Program-made: the position numbers and the translations under genes
Source of the DNA: Antricoccus suffuscus
GTDB lineage: Bacteria; Actinomycetota; Actinomycetes; Mycobacteriales; Antricoccaceae
DNA: 64,000 nucleotides
Assembly (NCBI RefSeq): GCF_003003235.1
Contig: NZ_PVUE01000008.1
Location: 143,876-207,875, forward strand
Direction: 5' to 3'
In this document: positions 1 through 9,444 of the stretch, in pieces
How the letters are laid out: every line of letters starts with the position of its first letter
Numbering within the stretch: position 1 is the stretch's first letter
Notes under the pieces: model-generated
Database searches by the model: none
Told to the model about the DNA's origin: nothing
The model's input: only the letters and a program-made list of their open reading frames with translations

Positions 1-1022
1 GCCGGCGGGTCCGCCGGATCGTTCGCTGGCGGTTTCTGCCGTGGGGCACTATTGGCGTCGGCGGCGCTGAGCGCAAGGGCGACGGCGGGGCCGCCGGCAT
101 ACACGGACTGGCTGAGGGTGGGATCCGCGAGTGTTATTTGCGCCTCCGCCGCGGTCAGTTGCCTGATCTTGTCGGCCAGTACGACGTAGTACTGCTTGCT
201 GCTGCCGGTGTCGACGACCCGAACTTCGCCTATCTTCGCGCCGGCCAGCGCAGTTGAGGGCGCGCCGCGATTCGCGACCGGATATGGCTCGAGGTCCTTA
301 CCGGCAGGCAAAGCGCTCAGCCACGCCGTGCCGACGCGTACTTGCGGGGCATTACGGAGGCCAAGACCCTCGAGCACGGCGTCTTCTTGCTTGATCGGGT
401 ACTGATGCCCATCCACGACCAGGTGCAGCGTGTTGGTCTCGGTGTCGCGCACCAGCACGGCGTCAGATTGGATCGGCACGCCTGTGGACTTCTCGCGACC
501 CACGACCAGAGCGGTGTTGGGGACCTCTTCGCCGCTCGTGGTCGCTGCAGGAAGCGAACACAGGGTCCACGGACCGGTCAACATGGATTCGGCTGCGGGC
601 AGTGAGTCCGGCGCATTCGCGATGCCGATGCGTGCGGCCCGCGGGGTGCCGGCGAGTGAGTTCTGCGAGACGGATATGACGTCCTTTGTACTCACGAGGA
701 GTGCGGCCGAGGCGAGGTTGGGGACCGGGTGTAACTCCTTGACCCCTTGGTCGTTAGGGATGTAGACGTATCGGGTGCCCGTCTCTTCCTCGACGATGAC
801 CTTATTCGCGTCTTTCCAGGTCGTGTTTCCGCCAGGTTTGATGACTCCGATTACCCCTGCCGCGGCAAGGCTGAGGATCGCGATCATCACGCTCGCGAAC
901 GCGGCGCCGCCCATCCGCCGGAGCGGACTTTGAGGCGGATCGGTTTCGCGCAGCACAATTCCAGATACCAGTCGTTGCATCATGAACTGGTACGACTGGT
1001 AGAGATCGCGTCTGCTTGCCAT
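1..1022 (-). CDS. eccB: Type VII secretion protein EccB (3' part outside window)
   Basis: EccB is a single-pass membrane subunit of the ESX core complex with a large extracytoplasmic domain. The start is the ATG at 1022-1020, three bases after the eccD stop, giving an N-terminus MASRRDLYQSYQFMMQRLVS that is typical of EccB (short cytoplasmic basic segment). One membrane segment lies at about residues 42-62 (FASVMIAILSLAAAGVIGVI), then the repeat-rich outer domain with Gly/Asn-Pro-Pro-type turns. About 340 residues are visible of a usual 450-500, because the gene runs off the left edge. It is the downstream member of an eccD-eccB transcription unit pointing out of the window. Family assignment is firm; the C-terminus is unseen. 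Confidence 0.93.
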   Translation of the reverse strand, partial: MASRRDLYQSYQFMMQRLVSGIVLRETDPPQSPLRRMGGAAFASVMIAILSLAAAGVIGVIKPGGNTTWKDANKVIVEEETGTRYVYIPNDQGVKELHPVPNLASAALLVSTKDVISVSQNSLAGTPRAARIGIANAPDSLPAAESMLTGPWTLCSLPAATTSGEEVPNTALVVGREKSTGVPIQSDAVLVRDTETNTLHLVVDGHQYPIKQEDAVLEGLGLRNAPQVRVGTAWLSALPAGKDLEPYPVANRGAPSTALAGAKIGEVRVVDTGSSKQYYVVLADKIRQLTAAEAQITLADPTLSQSVYAGGPAVALALSAADANSAPRQKPPANDPADPP

Positions 1023-1025
1023 GGG

Positions 1026-2417
1026 TTAGCCGTACAGTCCGCGGAGATAACCGTAGAGACCGACAACGATGCACATCACTGGCACGATCGCGATGACGAG
1101 CAAAACGTCGAGGATGTCCGCTATGCGGCCGAAGTAGGGGGTCGGCTGTCGGCGTTGGAAGTAGATTCCGGCGGTCAGCACGAGTCCAGCGACGACGACC
1201 AGGATCGGCACCATCACCGAAATCCGGAACGTATCACTCGCGGCGAGCGAACCGAGGGCGACCGCTGTCATGCCGCCGAGCCCCGAGAACAGGAGCGGGA
1301 TGCGATGCCGTGCGGCGGGAAACAGCCTCGCTCGTAACAGTGACGCGGACGCGACGACGAGCGTGAGGATGATGGCGCTCGTGAGCGCGCTCTTGACGAG
1401 CGCGAACTGCGCGACGACGAGCACTACGCTGCTTCCCAGCAGCAAGCCAGTGAGAATCTCGTCGGAGCGGCGTACGGTCGCGTGCACCCGATCGAGCGGG
1501 ACCTGCGGCGGATCGGCGAGGAGGTCCTCGGTGCTCGTGGGGAGAGCCGGCACGGGCAGCTTCCCTAGCCGAATCGCGAGTATCGGGTAGATCGGGGTGA
1601 ACGCGATCACCACCGTCACGATGATCGCGGCCGAGTCAAACGGGCCGATATACGAGGCGCGAGTAAGGACTGAGGCAATAATTCCCATCAACCCGATGAG
1701 CATTCCAGCTACGAAGAACTGCGTCTGGTTCGCGACGCCAACGTATGCCAGAAACGACAGCAGAAGGAGACTGGCAGACGCGACGAGGTACTCCGAGGAC
1801 CCGAGTGCGTTGAAGGGGTTCTCACCGCCGAGGATCACCAGCCCGCCGCCAAATGCGTAGAGCATCGCAACCACGCCGATCGGCGTACCGGCGGCGGCAT
1901 CGCTCATCGCGCGAGAGAGTACGACCGCTGCGACAAGGAGTACTACGGCAAGCACCAGCGCGACCGCGCCCGGCATCGTCCAGGACGGACCGCTCAGCAT
2001 GATGAGTAGCAGTCCCACGAGCAGGGTGAGGCATGTGACGGCGATACCGGCCAACCGGGTGGCGGCGCCGGACCATGCACGACTTTGTTTGCGGGCGCCG
2101 GTCGCGATGGCGTCGACGACATCGTCGTAATCCATCTCGGGCCACTCGGCCTGCTTCGCAACGAGGTGCAGAATCTCGCCGTCGCGCACGTCTTGTACGC
2201 CGAGCGAACGACTCGGATCGACCAGGGCGCCGTCGGCGCGCCTGAGCACCCAGCCGCCATGAGCCTGACCGTCATCGGCCATGCCTTCGCCAGCATGCCG
2301 CAACAATCCGGGCAGAAGCTCGGCGACGACAATTGATTCGGGTAGAGCGACGTCGACTCGACGTCGCGGTGAAGCCACCGTCACTCGCGCGAGTCCGCTT
2401 CCGGCAATTCTGCTCAC
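1026..2417 (-). CDS. eccD: Type VII secretion integral membrane protein EccD
   Basis: EccD forms the membrane channel scaffold of the ESX system. The 463-residue protein has the family layout: an N-terminal ubiquitin-like domain (about residues 8-90, ending in the DGEILHLV strand), a cytoplasmic linker, then about eleven hydrophobic segments from about residue 125 to the end. The start is GTG with AGGA about nine bases upstream on the minus strand. It is divergent from eccC (126-base gap) and three bases ahead of eccB, so eccD-eccB is probably one operon. Length and domain order match EccD; no key segment looks missing. Confidence 0.95.
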   Translation of the reverse strand: MSRIAGSGLARVTVASPRRRVDVALPESIVVAELLPGLLRHAGEGMADDGQAHGGWVLRRADGALVDPSRSLGVQDVRDGEILHLVAKQAEWPEMDYDDVVDAIATGARKQSRAWSGAATRLAGIAVTCLTLLVGLLLIMLSGPSWTMPGAVALVLAVVLLVAAVVLSRAMSDAAAGTPIGVVAMLYAFGGGLVILGGENPFNALGSSEYLVASASLLLLSFLAYVGVANQTQFFVAGMLIGLMGIIASVLTRASYIGPFDSAAIIVTVVIAFTPIYPILAIRLGKLPVPALPTSTEDLLADPPQVPLDRVHATVRRSDEILTGLLLGSSVVLVVAQFALVKSALTSAIILTLVVASASLLRARLFPAARHRIPLLFSGLGGMTAVALGSLAASDTFRISVMVPILVVVAGLVLTAGIYFQRRQPTPYFGRIADILDVLLVIAIVPVMCIVVGLYGYLRGLYG

Positions 2418-2543
2418 GTGGTTAAGTCCTGTGTTTTTTCCGGTGTGCTTACGCCGGTCCGTTAGCTGATTCCGTTGGCTACGATAGTGGCTCCATCAGC
2501 AGTACCTGACGCATGGGCACCGCAACCTGGGAGATTTGTACTT
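2418..2543. promoter_or_regulatory. Divergent eccD / eccC control region
   Basis: This 126-base spacer lies between the eccD start (minus) and the chosen eccC start (plus), so it must hold promoters for both arms of the ESX locus or one shared control site. I see a T-run at 2435-2440 and a TACGAT hexamer at 2480-2485 that could be a -10 for eccC, but no convincing -35. The reading frame of eccC is open back to 2475, which is why a longer eccC would be called by ORF length alone. Confidence 0.4.
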
Positions 2544-5500
2544 TTGAGCACGGTCATTGTTCGTCGCCAGCCACGCCGCGATGCTCCAGAGATTCCTTCC
2601 GGCGAGGTGGTCATCGATCCACCTCCGGAGATCCCCAGCGCGGCAGGCAAAGGCTGGACTCAAATGCTCATGGTGTTGCCGATGTTGGCAGGCGCCGGTG
2701 CGATGGCATTGATGTTCAGCAGCCGCAGCAGCGGCCCACTCGGCTACGTAATGGGCGGCATGTTCGGCGTCTCGGCTCTAGGCATGGTCGCGATGGGATT
2801 CATGAACAACTCCGGCGGTCCAAGCAAGAAGGAGATGATCGCTAACCGTCGCGCATACATGCGGCATCTGTCGCTGCACCGAAGGAAAGTCCGCAGCACG
2901 GCCGAGCAGCAGCGAATCGCGATGTTTTACCGGCACCCTGATCCCGACGCGCTGTGGGTGACGGCGGCGAGTCATCGGCTCTGGGAGCGACGGCAAGTCG
3001 ATGCGGACTTCGGCGTCGTCCGTATTGGAATCGGGCCACAGTCGCTAGCTACGCCCTTGATTACGCCGCAGACGAAGCCACTGGACGAGCTGGAGCCGTT
3101 GTGCGCCTCGGCCCTGCGGCGGTTCGTGCGTACGTATTCGACGGTGCAGGACCTGCCCATCGCGATGGCGATCAACGGCTTTAGCCGCGTCTACCTGACA
3201 GGAGAGGACGAGCGTAAACGCGCCCTGGTCCGCGCGCTGATCGCGCAGCTCACCGTTCATCATTCGCCGGACGACATCATGGTCGCGATATGCGCGGGAC
3301 ACGATGAGCGCCCGCACTGGGAGTGGGCGAAGTGGTTGCCTCATGGGCTGCATCCCGATCGAATTGATGCGCTCGGCAATATGCGGCTGATCGCGCCTAG
3401 CATTCCCGCGCTCGAGGCGATGCTCGACGACATGCTTGCGGCGCGACCCCGGTTTAATCCCAACGGTCCGGCGACCGAGATCGCTGGACAGCATCTCGTC
3501 GTCGTCATCGACAACGGCGAGACTGATGGGTCGAGTCATCTGACGGTCGATAGCGGCGTCGAGGGTGTGACGATCATCGACTTGGGCAATCCACCGCCGA
3601 GGTTGCTCGACAACGCGACGCTCTCGCTCGACATTGCCGCTGACGGCAAGATGCGCAGCATCACGAAAGATGCCGAGACCAACATCGGCCGTGCGGACGG
3701 CTTGAGCGGACCTGCCGTCGAGGCTCTCGCCCGTCAGTTGGCGCCGCTACGGGTTTCGGTAGGTGCGACTGGCGAACAGGCGATGAGTACGGCGCTGGAC
3801 CTGGCCGATCTGTTGGAGATGGGCGATCCGTTCGAGTTCGCCGTCAAAGACCATTGGAAGCCGCGGGCCAATCGCAACATGCTCCGGGTCCCGATCGGCA
3901 TCGGACCGGAGGGCCAGCCGGTCGAACTGGACATCAAGGAGTCCGCGCAAGACGGGATGGGCCCTCACGGTCTGCTGATTGGAGCGACCGGATCTGGCAA
4001 GTCCGAGCTGCTGCGCACGCTCGTGCTGGCGTTGGCCACCACACACAACTCCGAGACCTTGAACTTCGTGCTGGTCGACTTCAAGGGCGGTGCGACGTTC
4101 ACCAAGCTCGACCGATTGCCGCATACAAGCGCCGTGATCACCAACCTCGCTGACGAACTGCCGCTCGTCGACCGGATGACGGACGCGATCAATGGAGAAC
4201 TGCTACGCCGCCAAGAGCTGTTGCGCAGTGCTGGCAACTATTCCTCGCTGCGCGACTACGAGAAGGCGCGGATGGCCGGTGCGCCCATTGCTCCGATGCC
4301 GAGTCTGCTGATCATCTGTGATGAGTTCAGTGAGCTGTTGTCAGCCAAGCCGGACTTCATCGACATGTTCGTGCAAATCGGTCGAGTCGGCCGCTCGCTC
4401 GGCGTACATCTTCTGTTGGCGTCGCAACGACTGGAAGAGGGGCGGCTGCGTGGCCTCGACACCCACTTGTCGTTCCGCATCAGTCTGCGCACGAACTCGG
4501 CTATGGAGAGCCGTGTCGTCCTCGGGTCGCCCGATGCCTTCGAGTTGCCGCGAGCGCCGGGCCACGGCTACATGAAGTACGGCACCGACCCACTCACGCG
4601 GTTCCGGGCGGCGTACGTGTCTGGGGTTTACCGGCGGGCGACCGGTTCGGCTATCGCCACGTCGGATGGCTCCGGCCCCACTGTGATGACGTACGACACG
4701 CAGTACCTCGCCCCGGCGATCGACGAGGACGAGGTTAAGGAGGAGCCGGTTGTCGATCCCGACGAATCGGTCGGCGAGAGCCTGCTCGACGTACTTGTCG
4801 AGCGCGTTGAGGGCCAGGGGCCGCCAGCGCACCGAGTGTGGCTACCCCCGTTGGCCGAACCGCCCACGCTCGATCAGTTGCTTCCGTCGCTCGTGCGCGA
4901 CGAACTGCGCGGAATCACCGTGTCAAACCCCGATCTGCAAGGGGCGCTGCAAGCACACATCGGCCTGATCGACCGACCGCTCGAGCAACGCCGCGAAACC
5001 ATGCGGATCGATCTGGCGGGCGGAAACGGCCACGTCGCTGTCGTCGGGGGCCCGCAGAGCGGAAAGAGTACGGCGCTGCGCACGATAATGTGCAGCCTCG
5101 CATTGACTCACACGCCTCGAGAAGCGCAGTTCTACTGCCTCGACTTCGGCGGTGGCTCGCTCGGCTCGCTGCGTGGACTGCCGCACGTCGGCGCCGTGTC
5201 GTCGCGTAACGAGATCGCGCAGATACGCCGGACCGTTGCCGAGCTGCATGCGCTGCTCAACCAGCGGGAGACTCGGTTCGGCCAACACGGAATCGATGGA
5301 ATGGGTAGCTATCGACGCCGGATGCGGGCCGGTGACTTCACCGAGGATGCCTTCGGCGACGTGTTCTTGTTCGTTGACGGCTGGCTTACGGTGCGCAACG
5401 ACTTCGAGGACCTTGAAGCGCGGATCACCGACCTGGCGACCCGTGGATTGGCATTCGGAATCCACGTGGTCATCGCCGCCTCGCGGTGGATGGACTTGAG

Positions 5501-6515
5501 ACCGGCGATCCGCGATCTTATCGGCACCCGCATCGAGCTGCGCCTCGGCGATCCGAGCGACTCGGTGCTCGACCGGCGCGCCGCGATGAATGTCCCCCAA
5601 GAGGCACCCGGACGCGGCATCACGGACGACAAGATGCACATGCTGATTGGCCTTCCGCGCGTGGACGGGGTGCAGAACGTCGAGGATCTGAGCGATGGCG
5701 TGGGCGTGCTGGTCGACGACATTCGTGGCGCGTGGCAGGGGCCTGCCGCGCCTCGTGTGCGGTTGCTTCCGGACATGGTGCGCTACCAGGATGTCCCGCC
5801 CGATCGCAATCGCGGAATCGCCCTCGGGATTTCCGAGGACGATCTTGGCCCGGTATATGCAGACCTCATGAGTGAGTCGCACTTCGTCGTGTTCGGTGAC
5901 GCCGAGGTCGGCAAAAGCGCGCTGTTGCGGGCCATCGGCCAGCGCATCGTCGATACCTATACGCCGGACGAAGCGCGGATCATCATCGTCGACTACCGAC
6001 GTAGCCTTCTCGGCGCGCTCACGACCGAGCACGTTATCGGGTATGGGACCTCCGCGCCGACTTCTGCGGACATCATCGACGAGGTGTGCGGTGTCATGCG
6101 TGACCGGCTGCCGGGGCCAGACGTAACCCCCGAGCAGTTGCGCAACCGAAGCTGGTGGAGCGGTCCGGAACTGTATTTCCTCATCGACGACTACGACCTC
6201 GTCGCGGCCGCCAACCCCAACCCGGTCTCGTCCTTGGTCGAGTTTCTGTCGCAGGCGCGCGATGTCGGCCTGCATCTGATTCTCACGCGGCGCAGCGGCG
6301 GCGCCGGCCGGGCACTCTACGAGCAGACCCTCATGCGTCTGCGTGAACTAGCGGTCCCGGGCATCGTGATGTCCGGTGACCGTGACGAAGGCGCCCTAAT
6401 CGGCAATGTGCGTCCGCAGGCGCTACCCGTGGGCCGTGGGTATCTGGTCACTCGCAAGGAGGGGACCAGGCTCATTCAGCTTGCCTACCTACCGCAGGAG
6501 TTTGAGGAGTCGTGA
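2544..6515 (+). CDS. eccC: Type VII secretion ATPase EccC (fused EccCa-EccCb)
   Basis: EccC is the FtsK/SpoIIIE-type motor that recognises ESX substrates and powers export. I choose the TTG at 2544 because GGGAG sits ten bases upstream and the product then starts MSTVIVRRQPRR, as EccC proteins do; an in-frame TTG at 2475 has no such support. The product is about 1323 residues. Two membrane segments lie near residues 40-85. Three P-loop ATPase domains follow: GATGSGKS at 480-487 with Walker B ICDE (D593, E594); GPQSGKS with K841; GDAEVGKS with K1124. It is a single chain, unlike the split EccCa/EccCb of mycobacterial ESX-1. All three Walker A lysines are present. Confidence 0.95.
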   Translation: MSTVIVRRQPRRDAPEIPSGEVVIDPPPEIPSAAGKGWTQMLMVLPMLAGAGAMALMFSSRSSGPLGYVMGGMFGVSALGMVAMGFMNNSGGPSKKEMIANRRAYMRHLSLHRRKVRSTAEQQRIAMFYRHPDPDALWVTAASHRLWERRQVDADFGVVRIGIGPQSLATPLITPQTKPLDELEPLCASALRRFVRTYSTVQDLPIAMAINGFSRVYLTGEDERKRALVRALIAQLTVHHSPDDIMVAICAGHDERPHWEWAKWLPHGLHPDRIDALGNMRLIAPSIPALEAMLDDMLAARPRFNPNGPATEIAGQHLVVVIDNGETDGSSHLTVDSGVEGVTIIDLGNPPPRLLDNATLSLDIAADGKMRSITKDAETNIGRADGLSGPAVEALARQLAPLRVSVGATGEQAMSTALDLADLLEMGDPFEFAVKDHWKPRANRNMLRVPIGIGPEGQPVELDIKESAQDGMGPHGLLIGATGSGKSELLRTLVLALATTHNSETLNFVLVDFKGGATFTKLDRLPHTSAVITNLADELPLVDRMTDAINGELLRRQELLRSAGNYSSLRDYEKARMAGAPIAPMPSLLIICDEFSELLSAKPDFIDMFVQIGRVGRSLGVHLLLASQRLEEGRLRGLDTHLSFRISLRTNSAMESRVVLGSPDAFELPRAPGHGYMKYGTDPLTRFRAAYVSGVYRRATGSAIATSDGSGPTVMTYDTQYLAPAIDEDEVKEEPVVDPDESVGESLLDVLVERVEGQGPPAHRVWLPPLAEPPTLDQLLPSLVRDELRGITVSNPDLQGALQAHIGLIDRPLEQRRETMRIDLAGGNGHVAVVGGPQSGKSTALRTIMCSLALTHTPREAQFYCLDFGGGSLGSLRGLPHVGAVSSRNEIAQIRRTVAELHALLNQRETRFGQHGIDGMGSYRRRMRAGDFTEDAFGDVFLFVDGWLTVRNDFEDLEARITDLATRGLAFGIHVVIAASRWMDLRPAIRDLIGTRIELRLGDPSDSVLDRRAAMNVPQEAPGRGITDDKMHMLIGLPRVDGVQNVEDLSDGVGVLVDDIRGAWQGPAAPRVRLLPDMVRYQDVPPDRNRGIALGISEDDLGPVYADLMSESHFVVFGDAEVGKSALLRAIGQRIVDTYTPDEARIIIVDYRRSLLGALTTEHVIGYGTSAPTSADIIDEVCGVMRDRLPGPDVTPEQLRNRSWWSGPELYFLIDDYDLVAAANPNPVSSLVEFLSQARDVGLHLILTRRSGGAGRALYEQTLMRLRELAVPGIVMSGDRDEGALIGNVRPQALPVGRGYLVTRKEGTRLIQLAYLPQEFEES

Positions 6516-6744
6516 GCGCCTTCGCGAGCCGCGAATTTAGCGCATGACCAGCAAGTGACGTGATCGTAAATTCTGCTGTTTCGGTCGACGTGATCGGCCA
6601 GATCATGGCAGGCTTGAATGTGGCAAAGACGTGGCAGTTCAAATAATTTGCGACGAGCGGGAACGTGCGCTGGGCTACGGGCCGTCGTAATCCGGTGCCA
6701 CGTCAGTGACATACACGCTAGCTGTTTGAGGAGAGTTGCAGACC
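6516..6744. other. Spacer between eccC and the substrate pair
   Basis: The 229 bases between the eccC stop and the small substrate gene have no supported gene. The stretch is less G+C-rich than its surroundings and contains GTGACGTGATCG and CGACGTGATCGG, two similar words 38 bases apart, which might be a protein-binding site. A promoter for the substrate genes, separate from eccC, would fit here because substrates are usually needed in excess over the motor. Confidence 0.3.
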
Positions 6745-7320
6745 ATGGGTGGATCATCGATCTTCGCCGAGACTGACAAATTTATGAGTTTCTCGACAGC
6801 GACCGGGAAGTCGATGACTACGTTTATGGACGCCGCTGGTACTCCTATCGGCCAGCTGGGCGCCAAAATGGGCATGTGCGGTGTCCCAGGGGGCCAGAAC
6901 GCGATGACCTATTATCGCTCGGTCATTGAGCAGTTCAACCAATTAATGGAGGACCTGCCGATGGGCGTCGGTGCTCTTTCGCAGGGCGCGGTGACTATCG
7001 GCGCGAACTACATCGGGGCGGACCTTGACTCAGAGGCCGGGATGAACGTCGTTGCCGACACCTTCAACCCAAAGAAGGGCGACCAGACTACGCAGGACGC
7101 CCTCCAGAAGCAGGCGGAGAAGGACGGTAAGAATCCCGATAACCAGACCAAGGACGGCAAGCTGCCCGCTGCCGACGACATGACCCCGGACAGCTACGAG
7201 AAAGACAACCAAACCGAAGGTGGGCAAGCCTACAACGACGCTTCTGCGCATCAGACGAGCGACGCAAACAACGGAAACGGGGAGCGAAAGGTCTGGGGCA
7301 AGGACCCGGAGGAAAAGTAG
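6745..7320 (+). CDS. Putative small ESX substrate, helical hairpin plus YxxxD signal
   Basis: I do not recognise a named family. The start is ATG 6745 with AGGAGAG nine bases upstream; the TTG at 6736 abuts that ribosome site and is rejected. In the 191-residue product, residues 1-95 can form two helices around a glycine-rich turn (KMGMCGVPGGQN, residues 41-52), and the second helix is followed by YIGAD at 89-93, which fits the YxxxD/E export signal of type VII substrates. Residues about 100-191 are charged, glycine- and asparagine-rich and probably disordered. Position directly after eccC and before a large Trp-x-Ser protein suggests it is the YxxxD-bearing half of a heterodimeric substrate, like PE with PPE. 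Function is inferred from layout, not homology. Confidence 0.65.
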   Translation: MGGSSIFAETDKFMSFSTATGKSMTTFMDAAGTPIGQLGAKMGMCGVPGGQNAMTYYRSVIEQFNQLMEDLPMGVGALSQGAVTIGANYIGADLDSEAGMNVVADTFNPKKGDQTTQDALQKQAEKDGKNPDNQTKDGKLPAADDMTPDSYEKDNQTEGGQAYNDASAHQTSDANNGNGERKVWGKDPEEK

Positions 7321-7359
7321 TCTCGTGCCCGATCGACGCAGCTATGAAGGTGGATTGAC

Positions 7360-9441
7360 ATGAGCGATGATGCCTGGCTCAAGTCCAACCAGAATTTCGG
7401 TTACGAGGCTCCGTCAGACTACGGGTCGTATACCAACCCGGAGAACGCGCACTACGACACTCCAGACTGGGACAAGGAGATGGCGAAGGCGTCTCCTGCG
7501 GATGCTCAAAAGTCGCAACTCGACCCGGGCAGCACGGACATCAACCGGCACTACCCGGCGATCGCGGCGGAGGATCCGCAGTCAATCTATGAGGCCGCGA
7601 CGGCCTGGGGCAGTCTGCATGATGCGTTCGACACGCTAGCTTCGGACCTCGTCACCAATGGCAAGCACCTTGAGTCGAGTTGGGACTCGCCGGACGCCAA
7701 GGACGTGTTCTTCGAGTACGTCGGGAAATCGACGTACTCGATCCGCGAATGGCAGAAGATGGCAGGAACAAACAGCGACGCCTTGTGGACGCTGTATAGC
7801 GCCGTGTGGGATGCGAAGAACGCCATGACCCGCGAGGGTGGGTTATGGGATCAGTTCATGGCCGACTATCGATTGGCGCATGCTGATCAGGAGATCTTGG
7901 AAGGCCCGTCGAACACAAGGATGAGCGGCAAGGACGTCTACACGTCCAGCCCTACCGACGCGCAGCAAGAAGTAGCCGACCGCCGCGGCCTCGATACGCA
8001 TACGACGCACTCCATGATGGGTTCCGGTGGTAGCACCGTCGATTTCTACGACAAAAACGGCCGTGATCTCGTCGGGCAGAACCTCGATCATTACACGAAG
8101 CGGTCTCGCGATGAGATCATGACGCCGATATCGACGGCATACGACAAGGCGTTCATGGCCTTGACGACGGCACCGAAGTTTCGGGGCCCGACTAACGCGG
8201 TCACGCCAGAGAAGGCGATCCGCGACGCCCAAGGCCGAATGCGGTCTCAACTGCCCGGCCCGCCCGGATCCCCTCCTGGGGCACCGGGAGCCGCTCCCGG
8301 TGCGCCGCCCGCGGCGCCAGGTAATTTGACGGGCGCTCCTCCGCAGGCACCGAACCTGGGCCAGGCTGGGATGATGCGTCCGAACGGGACGCCGCCTTCG
8401 CTCCCGGATGGCTTGACCGCCGGACAGCGTCCCGAGGGGCTCCCGGGCTCGGTCAACGAATACACCAATATGCCCGCGGCACCGAATGTCGTCATGCCGG
8501 TAACGGCGACAGGGAATCGAACCAGTTCGGGGCCGGCGCCAGCGGCCCCCGACCTATCTCAAGCCAACCAAAACGCGCCGGCGGCGCCCAACCTCAGCGG
8601 GACCGCCGGTGCCACTGGTGACGCTGCCGGGGTACCCAACGCGCTGGCCGGTCGCGGCGTGCCGCCGGCGGCACCGAACGTCAACGCACCGAGTAATCCC
8701 GGCGTGCCAGGTGGCGCGCGCCCGATGTCGCCACCTGGTGGCATGGGTCGCGGTGGCCCGCCCGGGGCACGGCCATCGTCACCGTCGCTGAGTGGGCGTA
8801 ACGGGACCGGCGCGCCCAGCCGTCCTAGCGCCCCTGCGCCGAACCTTCCCGGACGCGGCGGTGGCCCACGCCCCGGCGGGCCCGGCAACGGTCGAGGCGC
8901 GCCGCCGTCATTGCCCGGCCGTAATGGACAGGGCAAGCCTGGCGGCCCGAAGCCCGGCCGTCCCGGAGTCCCTGGATCTGGAGAACCCGGGGCACCGGGA
9001 GCGCGTCGTCCGGGGATGCCGGGCCGCGGCGGCGTACCGAAAAGTCTTGCGGGTCGAGGCGACAAGGTCGCCAAATCCGCGATGAAGACACCGACCAGAC
9101 CAACTCCGACCGAAGGCCTCGGCGGACGCGCTGCCCCTCGGCTGAGCCGCGCTGAGACGCTCAAGAGCGCGCGTGCGGCGCTTCGTCGCAGTCTGGGTGG
9201 CCGACCGGCAGAACCTGCTGACCTCAACGCCCCTCGCGGCAGTCAAATGTCGAAAGAAGAGAAGCGCAAGATGGATATGCGGCGCAGGGACGAGGAAGCC
9301 GCGGCGCCGTACGGCGGTATCGTGGGCGACCATGAGTTGTTCGATATTCGCGAGGAAGGGCGAGGCGTGCTTGAGCCCGCCGCGCAGAGCGGTCCAGTCA
9401 AGCGCAGTGGACCCGCACTCGGCGCTGGCCGGCTCGGATAG
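7360..9441 (+). CDS. Putative large ESX substrate: WXG/PPE-like N-terminus, Pro/Gly-rich tail
   Basis: The 693-residue protein starts at ATG 7360 with GAAGGTGG upstream. Residues about 70-290 are predicted helical and contain a Trp-Asp-Ser turn (W108 in LESSWDSPD), comparable to the W-x-G turn of WXG100/PPE proteins. Residues about 300-600 are low complexity, dominated by Pro, Gly, Ala and Arg, with recurring AAPN-type words and collagen-like Gly-x-x-Gly-x-Pro runs. A hydrophilic charged C-terminus follows. It sits 39 bases after the YxxxD protein and three bases before eccE, so co-expression and co-export with the small protein is plausible. It resembles surface-exposed or structural proteins in composition. 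No catalytic domain is visible. Confidence 0.65.
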   Translation: MSDDAWLKSNQNFGYEAPSDYGSYTNPENAHYDTPDWDKEMAKASPADAQKSQLDPGSTDINRHYPAIAAEDPQSIYEAATAWGSLHDAFDTLASDLVTNGKHLESSWDSPDAKDVFFEYVGKSTYSIREWQKMAGTNSDALWTLYSAVWDAKNAMTREGGLWDQFMADYRLAHADQEILEGPSNTRMSGKDVYTSSPTDAQQEVADRRGLDTHTTHSMMGSGGSTVDFYDKNGRDLVGQNLDHYTKRSRDEIMTPISTAYDKAFMALTTAPKFRGPTNAVTPEKAIRDAQGRMRSQLPGPPGSPPGAPGAAPGAPPAAPGNLTGAPPQAPNLGQAGMMRPNGTPPSLPDGLTAGQRPEGLPGSVNEYTNMPAAPNVVMPVTATGNRTSSGPAPAAPDLSQANQNAPAAPNLSGTAGATGDAAGVPNALAGRGVPPAAPNVNAPSNPGVPGGARPMSPPGGMGRGGPPGARPSSPSLSGRNGTGAPSRPSAPAPNLPGRGGGPRPGGPGNGRGAPPSLPGRNGQGKPGGPKPGRPGVPGSGEPGAPGARRPGMPGRGGVPKSLAGRGDKVAKSAMKTPTRPTPTEGLGGRAAPRLSRAETLKSARAALRRSLGGRPAEPADLNAPRGSQMSKEEKRKMDMRRRDEEAAAPYGGIVGDHELFDIREEGRGVLEPAAQSGPVKRSGPALGAGRLG
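8250..9120 (+). repeat. Low-complexity Pro/Gly/Ala-rich coding segment
   Basis: Inside the large ESX substrate gene, this segment encodes short imperfect repeats: PAAPN or AAPN occurs at least four times, and Gly-Arg-Gly/Gly-x-Pro triplets fill the second half. At DNA level it is a run of GGC/CCG/GCG codons. It also opens long false reading frames on both strands. Confidence 0.7.
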
Positions 9442-9444
9442 CCG

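Noticed and set aside
4923..6275. Long minus-strand open frame (450 codons) inside eccC
   Set aside because: It is the antisense shadow of a well-supported gene in G+C-rich DNA; it has no family features and no ribosome site, and codon use is Arg/Asp-rich noise.
8559..9227. Minus-strand Pro/Arg/Gly-rich frame that looks like a collagen-type protein
   Set aside because: Mirror image of the repetitive Pro/Gly codons of the large ESX substrate gene on the plus strand.
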